Assembly: GCA_043777675.1 (NCBI GenBank)
Contig: JAYWHR010000056.1
Coordinates: 1 to 64,000, forward strand
Source of the DNA: JANMDU01 sp043777675
GTDB taxonomy: Bacteria > Pseudomonadota > Gammaproteobacteria > Burkholderiales > Burkholderiaceae_C
DNA length: 64,000 nt
Reading direction: 5' to 3'
Shown: positions 42,318 to 51,553 of the stretch, in pieces
How positions within the stretch are numbered: position 1 is the first letter of the stretch
How the letters are laid out: each line of letters starts with the position of its first letter
Notes under the pieces: model-generated
Seen by the model: the letters and a program-made list of their open reading frames with translations, nothing else
Database searches by the model: none
What the model was told of the DNA's origin: nothing
Program-made: the position numbers and the translations under genes

Positions 42318-43232
42318 TCAAGCCACACCGTTGGCCTTGAACCAATCCACACAACGCTTCCAGCCATCTGCAGCGGGCTCGGCACGGAAACTCGGGCGGT
42401 AATCTGCATGGAAGGCGTGAGGTGCGCCTTCGTACACCACGAATTCGCTTTTTTGTGCGGCGGCGCTGCCGGTCTTTAAAGCGGCTTTCATGCGATCAAC
42501 CGTATCCAGCGGAATGCCAGCATCCGCACCGCCATACAAGCCCAGCACAGGCCCATTGATGCTGCCCGCCACATCTACCGGGTGCTTGGGCTGCAAATCG
42601 CTGCTTTGCCCCACCAAGCGGCCATACCAAGCCACGCCCGCCTTCACGCTCTTGCTATGCGCCGCATAAAGCCAAGTGATACGCCCGCCCCAGCAAAAGC
42701 CGGTGATGGCCACTTTGCTCGCATCGCCGCCATTGGCGCGCGCCCAGGCCACCATGCCATCCAGATCCGTCATGACCTGCGAATCGGGCACTTTCATCAC
42801 AACCTCGCGCTGCAAATCAGCCATCACGTTGTATTTGGTGGGATCGCCCTGACGATAAAACAATTCGGGCGCAATCGCCAAATAGCCCGCTTTGGCAAAG
42901 CGACGCGCGGTATCAGCAATGTATTCATGCACGCCGAAAATTTCTTGGATCACCAGCACCACGGGTAGATTGGTTTTGCCTGAAGGCCGCGCCACATAAG
43001 CAGGCACTTTAAAGCCCGCTACATCCACCATCACTTCGCCAGCCGTGAGGCCTTCAGAAGAGGTTTTGATCGCGGTTTGCGCCACCGCTGCGCCCGCAGT
43101 GGCGGCATAGCCTACGCCGAGAGCCGTGGTTTTGAGCACAGTGCGGCGGCTTGGCGCTTGGCCTTGGGTGCTGTCCAAGAGGCTTGAAGCCTCGGCCGTT
43201 TGATCTGTCATTTGATCGTTAGTTTTGAACAT
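42318..43232 (-). CDS. Dienelactone hydrolase family protein with Tat signal
   Basis: From the ATG at 43232 the product has about 304 residues. It has a twin-arginine signal (SRRTVLKTTALGVGYAATAGAAVA) and a dienelactone hydrolase fold with nucleophile GFCWGGR (Cys), Asp in LYGGADAGIP and His in YEGAPHAFHADYRP. DLH proteins hydrolyse lactones or esters; the substrate is unknown. An upstream frame to 43274 adds a poor N-terminus. The next gene, divergent, is a small tautomerase, suggesting shared catabolic use. Confidence 0.87.
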   Translation of the reverse strand: MFKTNDQMTDQTAEASSLLDSTQGQAPSRRTVLKTTALGVGYAATAGAAVAQTAIKTSSEGLTAGEVMVDVAGFKVPAYVARPSGKTNLPVVLVIQEIFGVHEYIADTARRFAKAGYLAIAPELFYRQGDPTKYNVMADLQREVVMKVPDSQVMTDLDGMVAWARANGGDASKVAITGFCWGGRITWLYAAHSKSVKAGVAWYGRLVGQSSDLQPKHPVDVAGSINGPVLGLYGGADAGIPLDTVDRMKAALKTGSAAAQKSEFVVYEGAPHAFHADYRPSFRAEPAADGWKRCVDWFKANGVA

Positions 43233-43322
43233 GATGCGTCTCCATGAAATAATCCACCAGTATGAACCTTTCAAAGCCCGTTTGCTTTGCTTGCAGCTTC
43301 AACATGAATAAAGGAAAACCCC

Positions 43323-43511
43323 ATGCCCACACTCAAAGTCGAAATGATGGAAGGCCGCACGCCAGAGCAGAAAACAGCGCTCGTCAAAGCGCTCACGCAA
43401 GCCGTGGTCGATAGCCTAGGCTCCAAGCCCGAAAGCGTAGATATTTTGATCTACGACATCCCACGCCAAAACTGGGCCACGGGTGGCGTGCAATGGTCTG
43501 AGCGTCAATAA
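43323..43511 (+). CDS. 4-Oxalocrotonate tautomerase family enzyme
   Basis: The 62-residue product starts MPTLKVEMMEGRTPEQKTALVKALTQAVVDSLGSKPESVDILIYDIPRQNWATGG. After Met removal Pro1 is the catalytic base, and the Arg in the EGRT region fits the family. It follows the start site of the divergent dienelactone hydrolase gene and lies just before yjgA. Confidence 0.9.
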   Translation: MPTLKVEMMEGRTPEQKTALVKALTQAVVDSLGSKPESVDILIYDIPRQNWATGGVQWSERQ

Positions 43512-44156
43512 ATGACACGCGGACAAAAAACGGGGCGTGGCCCCAATGGCTATTACGTCAAAGGCGAATTCGTCGCTGATGGCAGCGAGCTTGATGTTGA
43601 GCTCAAAGCCGAATTCGACGGCAGCCGATCCAAGCTCAAAGCCGAGAGCGATGCACTGCAAAAGCTGGGCATTCAATTGCTCGACCTGCCCGAATCACGG
43701 CTAAAAAAACTCGACTTGCCTGAGAAACTTTTCGATGCCGTGCAGGAAGCCAAACGCATCAGCAACTTTGAAGGCAAGCGCCGCCAGATGCAATACATCG
43801 GCAAGCTCATGCGCAAGGTCGATGCCGCACCGATCGAAGCCGCGGTGGTGGCCGCCAAAAAAGGCAGCGCGACTGAAACGCTCATGCTTCACAAAGCAGA
43901 AGTCTGGCGAGACAACTTGATTGCTCTGGATGGCGCATTTGAGCAATGGATGAATGAGCATCCGGATACTGATACGCAGCATCTGCGCTCATTGATTCGC
44001 CAAGCAAAAAAGGCCATCGTCCCCGATGCAGGTGCTGGCGAAGCGCAGCGCCAAGCCAAGGTTTACCGAGAAATCTTCCAAATCGTGAAAACAGCTTTGA
44101 ACGCACAGGCTGGCGAAGATACGGATCAGCCTGATGACGAAGATACAGAAGACTAA
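43512..44156 (+). CDS. yjgA: YjgA/DarP ribosome-associated protein (DUF615)
   Basis: The 214-residue product has the DUF615 pattern: LQKLGIQLLDLPESRLKKLDLPEKLFDAVQEAKRISNFEGKRRQMQYIGKLMRKVD. This is highly charged and helical. DarP binds late 50S intermediates. It starts immediately after the tautomerase stop and has 3 bp to mogA, so the three are transcribed together. The N-terminus (TRGQKTGRGPNGYYVKGEFVADG) is unusually long for the family. Confidence 0.88.
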   Translation: MTRGQKTGRGPNGYYVKGEFVADGSELDVELKAEFDGSRSKLKAESDALQKLGIQLLDLPESRLKKLDLPEKLFDAVQEAKRISNFEGKRRQMQYIGKLMRKVDAAPIEAAVVAAKKGSATETLMLHKAEVWRDNLIALDGAFEQWMNEHPDTDTQHLRSLIRQAKKAIVPDAGAGEAQRQAKVYREIFQIVKTALNAQAGEDTDQPDDEDTED

Positions 44157-44159
44157 GCC

Positions 44160-44741
44160 ATGACACTCGACTCCGTAAAAATCGGCATCGTCTCGATCAG
44201 CGATCGCGCTTCTACAGGCGTGTATGAAGACAAAGGCTTGCCAGCTCTGAAAGAATGGCTTGCTAAGGCTTTGAAGAATACGATTACCTTTGAAGCGCGG
44301 CTGATTCCTGATGAAAAAGCGCTGATCAGCGCGACTTTGATTGAACTGGTTGATGCGGCCTGTTCACTGGTGCTAACCACCGGCGGCACAGGCCCCGCGT
44401 TGCGCGACGTCACGCCTGAAGCGACATTAGCCGTTGCTCACAAGGAGATGCCCGGCTTTGGCGAGCAAATGCGCCAGATCAGCTTGAAATTCGTGCCGAC
44501 GGCCATTTTGTCGCGCCAATGCGCCGTCATTCGTGACAAAAGTCTCATAATCAACTTGCCTGGTCAACCTAAATCGATCGCCGAAACCTTAGAGGGCATC
44601 CAGACTGGTGATGATCGCGTATCCGGCATTTTTGCCGCAGTGCCGTACTGTATTGATCTGATCGGCGGCCCTTACCTTGAAACGCATGACGATGTCTGCA
44701 AAGCTTTTCGACCTAAATCAGCCCTACGAGCGAAAACTTGA
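44160..44741 (+). CDS. mogA: MogA, molybdopterin adenylyltransferase
   Basis: MogA adenylates molybdopterin before molybdenum insertion. The 193-residue product has VKIGIVSISDRASTGVYEDKGLPAL, the signature LTTGGTGPALRDVTPEATLAVAHKEMPGFGEQMR, and LIINLPGQPKSIAETL. It supplies cofactor for enzymes such as PaoABC encoded 20 kb away. It follows yjgA by 3 bp. Confidence 0.93.
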   Translation: MTLDSVKIGIVSISDRASTGVYEDKGLPALKEWLAKALKNTITFEARLIPDEKALISATLIELVDAACSLVLTTGGTGPALRDVTPEATLAVAHKEMPGFGEQMRQISLKFVPTAILSRQCAVIRDKSLIINLPGQPKSIAETLEGIQTGDDRVSGIFAAVPYCIDLIGGPYLETHDDVCKAFRPKSALRAKT

Positions 44742-44792
44742 CTCCCACAGGGTTTATGGTTAAATGCAAAGAATTTGTAAGTAATTGAATCT

Positions 44793-46244
44793 ATGACCAA
44801 GCAAATCCTAGGCATCTCTGCACCAGCAAGCCTGCTTTTGCTGATGGGTTCGTTAGCGGGTAACGTGTGGGCATCGATTGCCCAGCACAAAGAGCCCTAC
44901 ATCAGCTACACCGTTCAACGAGGCGATAACCTTCAGGGCTTATCCAAACTGCTTCTGGCCAATCCGAAACGCTGGAATGAGCTCGCTCGATTGAACGGCT
45001 TGAATAATCCGAACCTCATTCAGCCTGGTCTCATTTTGGATGTACCCAGCAGCTTGATCAACTTTGACAGACTGCCTAAAGTAGAGAACACCGGCATCAT
45101 TCAAAGCGTCAACGGCAGCGTGACCATCAATGGCGTGGCAGCTAGCGTTGGCGCGGCAGTGCCGGAGGGTGCACGCGTGCAAACAGGCGCAGGCAGCTCT
45201 GCAGTGGTCAAGCTCTCCGATGGATCGCAGCTGCAGCTCATGCCGCGTAGTTTGGCCGATGTTGTAAAACAGCATGGCTATGCGCTCAAAGATCCCGCCA
45301 GTAGCGTATCAACCACTTGGTTTTCTGGTGCGATTCGGTTGGTTGAAGGCGTGCTGGAAATGGTTGCAGATAAAACTGCAAAGCGTAAAGATCCCTTAAA
45401 CATTTTGACGCCTACAGCGCTGATTGGTGTGCGGGGCACGCAATTTCGGGTGGCTTTTGAAGATCCTCAATCTGGCACAGCTCGCACCGAGGTCCTCGAA
45501 GGCAAAGTGCGTGCTGACAACCCAATGCAGGGTGCGGGCGCAGATGTGGGCGGCGGCTTTGGTGTGGCGGTCAAACCCAATGAGCGAGAGATCAAAGTCG
45601 TGGCTCTGCTGCCTGCACTTGCTGAGAGCGCTTTGCCCCAGCGTGTCGAGCGTGCGCTTGAAGGCGCGGTGGCTGCTTGGTCCATTGGCTCGATCAGCGG
45701 CGCTGCGGGTTATCGCGCTGAGCTCGCGCAAGATCCTGCGTTCACGCAGATTGTGTTTGAGACCAAATCCCCTAGCCCGTCCATCAACCTCGCTGCTGCG
45801 CCCAACGGTCAATACTTTGCCCGTGTGCGCGGCATCGATGCATCTGGCATTGAGGGATACAACGCAGTACGCCGCATTGATATCGCCAATGCGCCTGTGA
45901 GCTTGATTTGGATTCGCGAGATTGGCATCGCAGCCACAGCAGATTACACCGCGGATGGTTTGCTGCTGAGCATTAACAAAGCTGCGGTGGATACGCCCAC
46001 GCAATTACAAATCCAGATTGCGCAAGACCCGCAAATGACGCAAGGCCTGCAAACCTTAACTCTCGACGCGACTGGCACAGCCATACTGCGTGAACTTAAA
46101 CCGGGCGAGCAACGCTATGTGCGGTTTAGTGGCATCACGCCTCAGGGAACTGCCGGAACGAGCCCCGTCATGATGCTTGAGCTCCCCCTCGATTGGGGCA
46201 GTTCGGTGTTTAGCCTTGCGAGCGCATTGCAAACTTTGCGCTAG
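44793..46244 (+). CDS. LysM plus FecR domain exported protein (copy 1)
   Basis: The 483-residue product has a signal peptide (about 1-30, NVWAS), a LysM domain (YISYTVQRGDNLQGLSKLLLANPKRWNELARLNGLNNPNLIQPG, about 35-80) and a FecR domain (about 108-225, with NGSVTINGVAASVG, GAVRLVEG-like strands and GVRGTQFRVAF). A C-terminal fibronectin-like part follows. LysM suggests peptidoglycan binding. It is paralogous to the next gene and ends in TAG. Confidence 0.8.
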   Translation: MTKQILGISAPASLLLLMGSLAGNVWASIAQHKEPYISYTVQRGDNLQGLSKLLLANPKRWNELARLNGLNNPNLIQPGLILDVPSSLINFDRLPKVENTGIIQSVNGSVTINGVAASVGAAVPEGARVQTGAGSSAVVKLSDGSQLQLMPRSLADVVKQHGYALKDPASSVSTTWFSGAIRLVEGVLEMVADKTAKRKDPLNILTPTALIGVRGTQFRVAFEDPQSGTARTEVLEGKVRADNPMQGAGADVGGGFGVAVKPNEREIKVVALLPALAESALPQRVERALEGAVAAWSIGSISGAAGYRAELAQDPAFTQIVFETKSPSPSINLAAAPNGQYFARVRGIDASGIEGYNAVRRIDIANAPVSLIWIREIGIAATADYTADGLLLSINKAAVDTPTQLQIQIAQDPQMTQGLQTLTLDATGTAILRELKPGEQRYVRFSGITPQGTAGTSPVMMLELPLDWGSSVFSLASALQTLR

Positions 46245-46425
46245 GGGAGAGTTGGATCTCAGGCTTTTTTTGTAAGCTCACATCGCTTTATTTTGTCGCT
46301 AAATGACATGATTTGATACTTCTGCTGTGACGTAGTTCTCATGCTCGCCTTTTTTCTCATGAAAATGAGTGCGAAACGTGTTTAATGCCTACTCAACACG
46401 TTTATTAGCCGAAATGTTCTCATTC

Positions 46426-47937
46426 ATGCAAACACCTCTCATCCAGCTTCGCCAGCAAAACCATCGCCGTGCGTTCAAAGTTTTGATGACCGGCATGGCT
46501 TTGTGCGCCGTGACGCATGCGCAAGCACGCATCGACAAGCCCCAAGAGCCTTATATCAGCTACACGGTAGTGCGCGGCGACAATATCGCCACAATCTCTA
46601 AGAAGCTGCTACTTACTCCCGGCGAATTCGCTCAACTTGCCAAGATTAACGGCATCAAAAATCCCGCATTGATTCAGCCCGGTTTGATCATTGACGTACC
46701 GCGCAGCATCCTGAAATTCGGCTCGCAACCAGAAGAGCAGCTGACTGGGCAACTCGAAAGCGCTTCGGGCGATGTGAAAATCAACAATCAAAGCGCAAAA
46801 GCCGGGGATGTGGTGCGCCAAGGTGATCGCATCCAGACCGGTACGCTCTCATCTGCCGTCGTTAAACTCGCCGATGGCTCGAAAGTGCAATGGATGCCAC
46901 GCACGATTGCTGAAGTCGCCAAGCAGAGTCAATATGCGATGAAAGACCCTTCCAGCAGCATCTCTACCACTTGGTTCTCGGGTGCGATTCGCTTGGTAGA
47001 AGGCTTACTTGATATCACCGCCGACAAAACCACCCGGCGCGCTCAGCCGCTGGGTGTGATCACGCCAACAGCTGTGGTGGGTGTGCGCGGCACTCAATTC
47101 AGAGTGGCATTCGATGATCCTGCCTCAGGCAGCGCACGCACCGAAGTGCTGGAGGGCAAAGTGCGTGCAGATAATCCAGCGCAAGCTGCTGGAGCGGATG
47201 TGGGTGGGGGCTTTGGTACGGCATTCAAGCCCCAAGATCGCCAGATCAAAGTCGTCCCCTTGCTGCCTGCCTTGGATCCAGCTGTTTTACCAGAGCGTAT
47301 CTTGCGCTCACAGCCAGTGGCCGCCGCTCAGTCACGTGCAGTATGGCAAGTCGCTGCGCTTGTCGGGGCCGCAGGCTATAAAGTCGATGTGGCCACAGAT
47401 GCTGGCTTCAACCAACTCGTCTTGCTAACCAGCGCAGCACAACCACAGTTTGATTTGACCAGCTTGGCCAATGGATCTTATTTCGTCAGGGTCAGAGGCT
47501 TTGATGCACAAAAAATTGAAGGCTATAACGCAGTGCGTCGCATCGAAATCGCCGATGCACCCCTACCACCGCCAGCGCCCAGGCCTGTCGTTTGGATTCA
47601 CAATATTGGCGTGGCGGCCAGTGCGTTTGCGCAAGGCAGCGAAGTGGTGCTTCAGCTCTCGCGCAGAAGCGGCGATACGCCCAAGCAACTGTCACTTGAA
47701 ATCGCCCAAGATGTTGGTATGTCTCAATCGCTGCGTCAATTCCCAATTGATGCGCAAGGCCGTGCTGTCCTCACGCAACTGCCTGCTGGCGCATCAGCGT
47801 ACATACGCATCAGCAGCGCGGGTGGCGCTGAGCCGGTGCAGAGAAGCGCTGTGTACTTGCTTAGTATGCCAAACGACTGGGGGCAGACGGTGCAGGCGCT
47901 GTCAGACGCGCTGATCCCAACAACCAGCAAGCCTTGA
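46426..47937 (+). CDS. LysM plus FecR domain exported protein (copy 2)
   Basis: The start is taken at the ATG at 46426 (MQTPLIQLRQQNHRR, signal to about residue 35); a GTG at 46369 and an ATG at 46414 are in frame upstream. It has the same architecture as copy 1: LysM (YISYTVVRGDNIATISKKLLLTPGEFAQLAKINGIKNP), FecR (VKINNQSAKAGDVV, GVRGTQFRVAFDDP), and a C-terminal part. Long stretches are nearly identical in kind (SSxISTTWFSGAIRLVEG, EVLEGKVRADNP). Its stop overlaps the start of the cyclic-nucleotide-binding gene (TGATG). Confidence 0.8.
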   Translation: MQTPLIQLRQQNHRRAFKVLMTGMALCAVTHAQARIDKPQEPYISYTVVRGDNIATISKKLLLTPGEFAQLAKINGIKNPALIQPGLIIDVPRSILKFGSQPEEQLTGQLESASGDVKINNQSAKAGDVVRQGDRIQTGTLSSAVVKLADGSKVQWMPRTIAEVAKQSQYAMKDPSSSISTTWFSGAIRLVEGLLDITADKTTRRAQPLGVITPTAVVGVRGTQFRVAFDDPASGSARTEVLEGKVRADNPAQAAGADVGGGFGTAFKPQDRQIKVVPLLPALDPAVLPERILRSQPVAAAQSRAVWQVAALVGAAGYKVDVATDAGFNQLVLLTSAAQPQFDLTSLANGSYFVRVRGFDAQKIEGYNAVRRIEIADAPLPPPAPRPVVWIHNIGVAASAFAQGSEVVLQLSRRSGDTPKQLSLEIAQDVGMSQSLRQFPIDAQGRAVLTQLPAGASAYIRISSAGGAEPVQRSAVYLLSMPNDWGQTVQALSDALIPTTSKP

Positions 47938-48518
47938 TGGCCGGTGATGCCATGGATTCACTACAAACAGAAAAGAAACGATTCAGTCGGCAAGACGTTG
48001 CTGGCATGCTCACTGGCACCAACGCCTTGGCCGATTTAACGCTAGAGTCTGCTTACGTGATCGTTGGCTACATGGAGGCCAAACGCATCAAGCCGACAGG
48101 CGTCATCATTCAAGAGGGCTTCACCAACACTGCTTTTATGGCCGTGCTTTTGCAAGGCGAGGCCGTTGTCGAAAACGAAATGAATCGCAGAAGCGATTCG
48201 ATGGTTATCACCACACTTGGCCCCGGTGCTTTAATAGGCGAGATGGGCTTAATTGACGGCCAGCCCAGATCAGCCACAGTGCGCGCCGCAACTGAAATCG
48301 ATATGGCGGTGCTCGAGCGCGAAGCGCTAACACGTATGATGAAAGAGCAGCCAAAAATAGCCTGTTTGCTGCTCGCACGCATGCTGGCAGATGTATCGCA
48401 GCGCCTACGCGCCACCAATAAAAAAATGCTCAGCATGCATCGGGTCAATCGCAGTCTGCAAACCGAAATGGGCTCGCTCTATTCCAATGATTCCAATGAT
48501 TCCAAGCTCACGGAATAA
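47937..48518 (+). CDS. Cyclic nucleotide-binding domain protein (Crp/Fnr-like sensor)
   Basis: The product (193 residues from the ATG at 47937) has one cNMP-binding beta-roll: GVIIQEGFTNTAFMAVLLQGEAVVE, GPGALIGEMGLIDGQPRSATVRAATEIDMAVLEREALTRM. It then has a helical tail. No helix-turn-helix is visible, so it is a sensor/adaptor rather than a transcription factor. TGATG coupling to the FecR-type gene indicates joint function. Confidence 0.82.
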   Translation: MAGDAMDSLQTEKKRFSRQDVAGMLTGTNALADLTLESAYVIVGYMEAKRIKPTGVIIQEGFTNTAFMAVLLQGEAVVENEMNRRSDSMVITTLGPGALIGEMGLIDGQPRSATVRAATEIDMAVLEREALTRMMKEQPKIACLLLARMLADVSQRLRATNKKMLSMHRVNRSLQTEMGSLYSNDSNDSKLTE

Positions 48519-48528
48519 CAAGGCTCAG

Positions 48529-49308
48529 CTATTTGCCAACCAATTCGTTGAGCTTCTTGGTATCCAGCTTCTCAGCAGGTGAGCTGGTTGGCATGTATTC
48601 CGGCACAGATTGCGCAGCAGAAATTTTTTCAATGGTTTGCCACATTAGTGCAATTTGATCTTCTTGCGCTGCAGCGTGATCAATCAAGCCGCGCATCGCT
48701 AGGCTGAGCGGATCATCGTCTTGGGTAATGCCGTAGGCGGAGAATTTTGGATCCTGCGAGGCGCCGGTCGTTACATCCGCACTCATGCCCTCTTTGGAAG
48801 GAATAATGCGAGCAGGAATGCCCACAGCAGTCGCCCCGGCAGGCACCGGCTTGATCACCACGGCATTGCTACCGATTTTGGCGCCATCGCCCACGACAAA
48901 ACCGCCAAGCACCTTTGCACCCGCGCTCACCACAACGTTTTTACCCAAAGTAGGGTGGCGTTTGGCGCCTTTGTACAGCGAGGTGCCCCCAAGCGTGACA
49001 CCTTGGTAAATCGTGCAACCATCGCCAATTTCTGCCGTCTCTCCAACGACCACCCCCATGGCGTGATCGAAAAATACGCGGTTTCCAATTTTTGCACCGG
49101 GGTGAATTTCGATACCGGTGAACCAGCGCGCAATTTGCGAGATGAAACGCCCCAGCCATTTAAAGCCTGCATTCCAGCACACATGCGCCGGGCGATGCAA
49201 GATCACCGCATGCAAACCTGGATAGCAGGTCAGCACCTCAAAGCGGCTGCGTGCGGCCGGGTCGCGCTCAAGAATGCATTCAATATCGGCTTTAATTCTA
49301 GAAAACAT
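48529..49308 (-). CDS. cysE: CysE, serine O-acetyltransferase
   Basis: CysE makes O-acetylserine from serine and acetyl-CoA for cysteine synthesis. The 259-residue product has the N-terminal helical domain and the left-handed beta-helix with hexapeptide repeats: GIEIHPGAKIGNRVFFDHAMGVVVGETAEIGDGCTIYQGVTLGGTSL and IGSNAVVIKPVPAGATAVGIPARII. His in FFDHAMG matches the catalytic His. It is shorter-tailed than E. coli CysE but typical for betaproteobacteria. It follows the trmJ gene on the same strand. Confidence 0.93.
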   Translation of the reverse strand: MFSRIKADIECILERDPAARSRFEVLTCYPGLHAVILHRPAHVCWNAGFKWLGRFISQIARWFTGIEIHPGAKIGNRVFFDHAMGVVVGETAEIGDGCTIYQGVTLGGTSLYKGAKRHPTLGKNVVVSAGAKVLGGFVVGDGAKIGSNAVVIKPVPAGATAVGIPARIIPSKEGMSADVTTGASQDPKFSAYGITQDDDPLSLAMRGLIDHAAAQEDQIALMWQTIEKISAAQSVPEYMPTSSPAEKLDTKKLNELVGK

Positions 49309-49326
49309 GCGTCAGAGTTTAACGAT

Positions 49327-50115
49327 TTACTTAAGGGTGCGCTTCATACGACTGACAGGCGTGGCTTCCAGCACAGCTTTCGCAATACCTCGGAGAATAT
49401 GTATTTCTTCTTTACGCAATTGCGCGCGGTTGAGTAAATCATTGAGGCGCGGCATGAGTTTTTTAGGCGCATCCGGATCCAAAAATTGCAAATGAATCAG
49501 CGCCTGTTGCCAATGCGCCAAAACGCCAGACACCGCCGCTGCATCCGCGAGATTTGTCTCGTTGGGTGGTGGAATCTCGTAGCCTCCTAGCGCAGTGCGC
49601 CAGTCATACGCGATGATCTGGACGGCTGATGCGAGATTGAGTGAACCGTATGTCGGATTGGTGGGAATGCTCAAGGCGGCGTGGCAGCGGTAGACATCTT
49701 CGTTCGTCATGCCAAACCGCTCTGTGCCAAAAAGGAAAGCTATTTTTAAGTCGTTTTTTGTAGGAAAAATGGCATCTTGCCGGCGTATATCCTGCGTAGA
49801 GTGCTCATTTTTTAATAGCATATTAAAATACGCACGCGGTGCATGCGTCGGCGGCCCAAAGTCTCGTGCCGTCATGGCAGTCGCGCAGAGATGGTCTACG
49901 CCATGCAAAGCTTCATCGAGTGTTTGCACGATTTGCGTTTTAGAAAGCACATCCGTTGCACCGCTTGCGCGCTGAATGGTTTCATCTCGATTAAGCACTT
50001 TCGGATCGCGTGGCGCCACTAAAAACAGCTCGTCAAATCCCATCGTCTTCATCGACCGAGCAGCGGCACCTACGTTACCGTTGTGCGAAGGATGAATAAG
50101 GATAAAACGCGCCAT
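49327..50115 (-). CDS. trmJ: TrmJ-type tRNA/rRNA 2'-O-methyltransferase with repeat insert
   Basis: The 262-residue product is a SPOUT methyltransferase: ILIHPSHNGNVGAAARSMKTMGFDELFLVAP, CATAMTARD, FLFGTERFGMTNEDVYRCHAALSIPTNPTYGSLNLASAVQIIAYD, with the knot-forming SAM-binding segment. TrmJ methylates position 32 of tRNAs. Residues about 99-120 (NEHSTQDIRRQDAIFPTKN) are encoded by an in-frame repeat just before the conserved FLFGTERFG strand. The gene is upstream of cysE on the same strand. Confidence 0.9.
   Translation of the reverse strand: MARFILIHPSHNGNVGAAARSMKTMGFDELFLVAPRDPKVLNRDETIQRASGATDVLSKTQIVQTLDEALHGVDHLCATAMTARDFGPPTHAPRAYFNMLLKNEHSTQDIRRQDAIFPTKNDLKIAFLFGTERFGMTNEDVYRCHAALSIPTNPTYGSLNLASAVQIIAYDWRTALGGYEIPPPNETNLADAAAVSGVLAHWQQALIHLQFLDPDAPKKLMPRLNDLLNRAQLRKEEIHILRGIAKAVLEATPVSRMKRTLK
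49755..49822 (-). repeat. CPE palindromic repeat in trmJ
   Basis: On the + strand: TTTTTGTAGGAAAAATGGC, then CTTGCCGGCGTATATCCTGCGTAGAG and TGCTCATTTTTTAATAGC. It is read in a different frame from the copies in ppsA and murI, yet without a stop. Confidence 0.85.
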
Positions 50116-50292
50116 GTATTTATTATCACCGCGTAAGCGCCCTAGCCAGATAGCAAGTGCAATGTGAATGAGTTTCCTTGGCGATTTAACACTAGGGATA
50201 GTGCTGAGACTATGCGGTTAGCGAAAATGAAGAGGATTTAATTTTGACGCTAAGATGCCCCTGCACATACTTTTAATAAGTGTGCCTCATCT

Positions 50293-51531
50293 ATGCGCCT
50301 ATTTCATGTGATTGCGATGCTTGTGATGCTCTTGGCATCAATTGACACGCATGCGCAATCCAATTTGGTCGCCAACCCCTTCTTTTCGGGCACAGCGACT
50401 AACCCGACATCGTGGACGCCGTCCATCACGACCTACACTGTTTTCAATGCTGCATTACGTGGCACGGTGCCCGCAGCAGTTAGTGCAGCAGGCGGCACAA
50501 CTGCCTATGAGTCAGGTTGCGTCGGCGCTGCATGTATGAGTTTTCCAGTGGTCAATGGCACGTCATCGGCTGCTCAGCAGCGCATCACCACAACGGTGGG
50601 GGAGGGCTACTTTCTCGTGTTCTGGACTTACTTCAGCGGTGCTGCCACGGCTGGCAACATTCAAACCGATGCTTACTGGGGCAATACGCGTGTATTCACG
50701 ACAACTCCCACGACTGCTGGCTGGACACAGAGAGTGATCGATTTAGGCGTTACTAGCGTTGCCTCGAATACGCTTACTTTTTTGATGCGAGATGATCCCG
50801 CTTACAGCCAAGTGACGTTTGCGCAAATCTACAGCTATCCCATCATCAAAATCAGCAAAACGGCTATCAGCCAAGTCACCGTCACACAGCCTTACACCTA
50901 CACATTGATCGTCAGCAATAGCCATCCCGCAGTAACGTCAACAAACGTCATCATCAACGACAACATCTCACCGGGCGCCACGCTGGGCAGCGTCAGTTGT
51001 AGCGCCACCAGTAGCGGATTGATAGTAGGCGCTTGCCCCGCACCTTTGACTTTCCCAATCGGTGCATTTAATCTTTCACCAGCGACAACTCTGACGTTAA
51101 CGATCAGCGCCACAGTATCGGCCAGCACCACAGGCACAGTCACCAACACAGCTGCGCTCAGCAGCAGTCTGCGCAGCACACTGAGCTCTGTGCTCAACGC
51201 AACGCACACTGCCACTATCGTAGCGCCTGCTGCGCTCAGCCTGAGCAAAACCAATGCTGCCGCGAGCTTGGTGGCCGGAGCCACAACCCTCTATACCATC
51301 ACAGCCAACAATGCAGGCCCGGCGTGGGCGAACAATGCCACCATCAGAGACACACCCAGCGCGGGTTTGAATTGCACAACTCTGACTTGTACAAGTACCG
51401 GCGGGGCAAGTTGTCCGGGCTCGTTGTCTGTGAATTCGCTAACGACCTCTGGCCTCGTCATTCCGATTTTTCCGTCAGGCAGCAGTTTGAGTTTTTCTCT
51501 GCGCTGCGACGTCACTGCAACGGGCCTTTAG
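50293..51531 (+). CDS. Exported DUF11-repeat protein
   Basis: The 412-residue product has a signal peptide (about 1-21, HAQ), then an N-terminal beta domain with YESGCVGAACMSFPVVNGTSSAAQQ, and two DUF11-like repeats. The repeats include QPYTYTLIVSNSHPAVTSTN and AASLVAGATTLYTITANNAGPAWANNATIRDTPSAGLNC. It ends LRCDVTATGL. It resembles the C-terminal half of the 631-residue protein at 39315-41210. Function unknown; probably surface-exposed. Confidence 0.7.
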   Translation: MRLFHVIAMLVMLLASIDTHAQSNLVANPFFSGTATNPTSWTPSITTYTVFNAALRGTVPAAVSAAGGTTAYESGCVGAACMSFPVVNGTSSAAQQRITTTVGEGYFLVFWTYFSGAATAGNIQTDAYWGNTRVFTTTPTTAGWTQRVIDLGVTSVASNTLTFLMRDDPAYSQVTFAQIYSYPIIKISKTAISQVTVTQPYTYTLIVSNSHPAVTSTNVIINDNISPGATLGSVSCSATSSGLIVGACPAPLTFPIGAFNLSPATTLTLTISATVSASTTGTVTNTAALSSSLRSTLSSVLNATHTATIVAPAALSLSKTNAAASLVAGATTLYTITANNAGPAWANNATIRDTPSAGLNCTTLTCTSTGGASCPGSLSVNSLTTSGLVIPIFPSGSSLSFSLRCDVTATGL

Positions 51532-51553
51532 CTTCTGATCCATCGAGCTCGAC

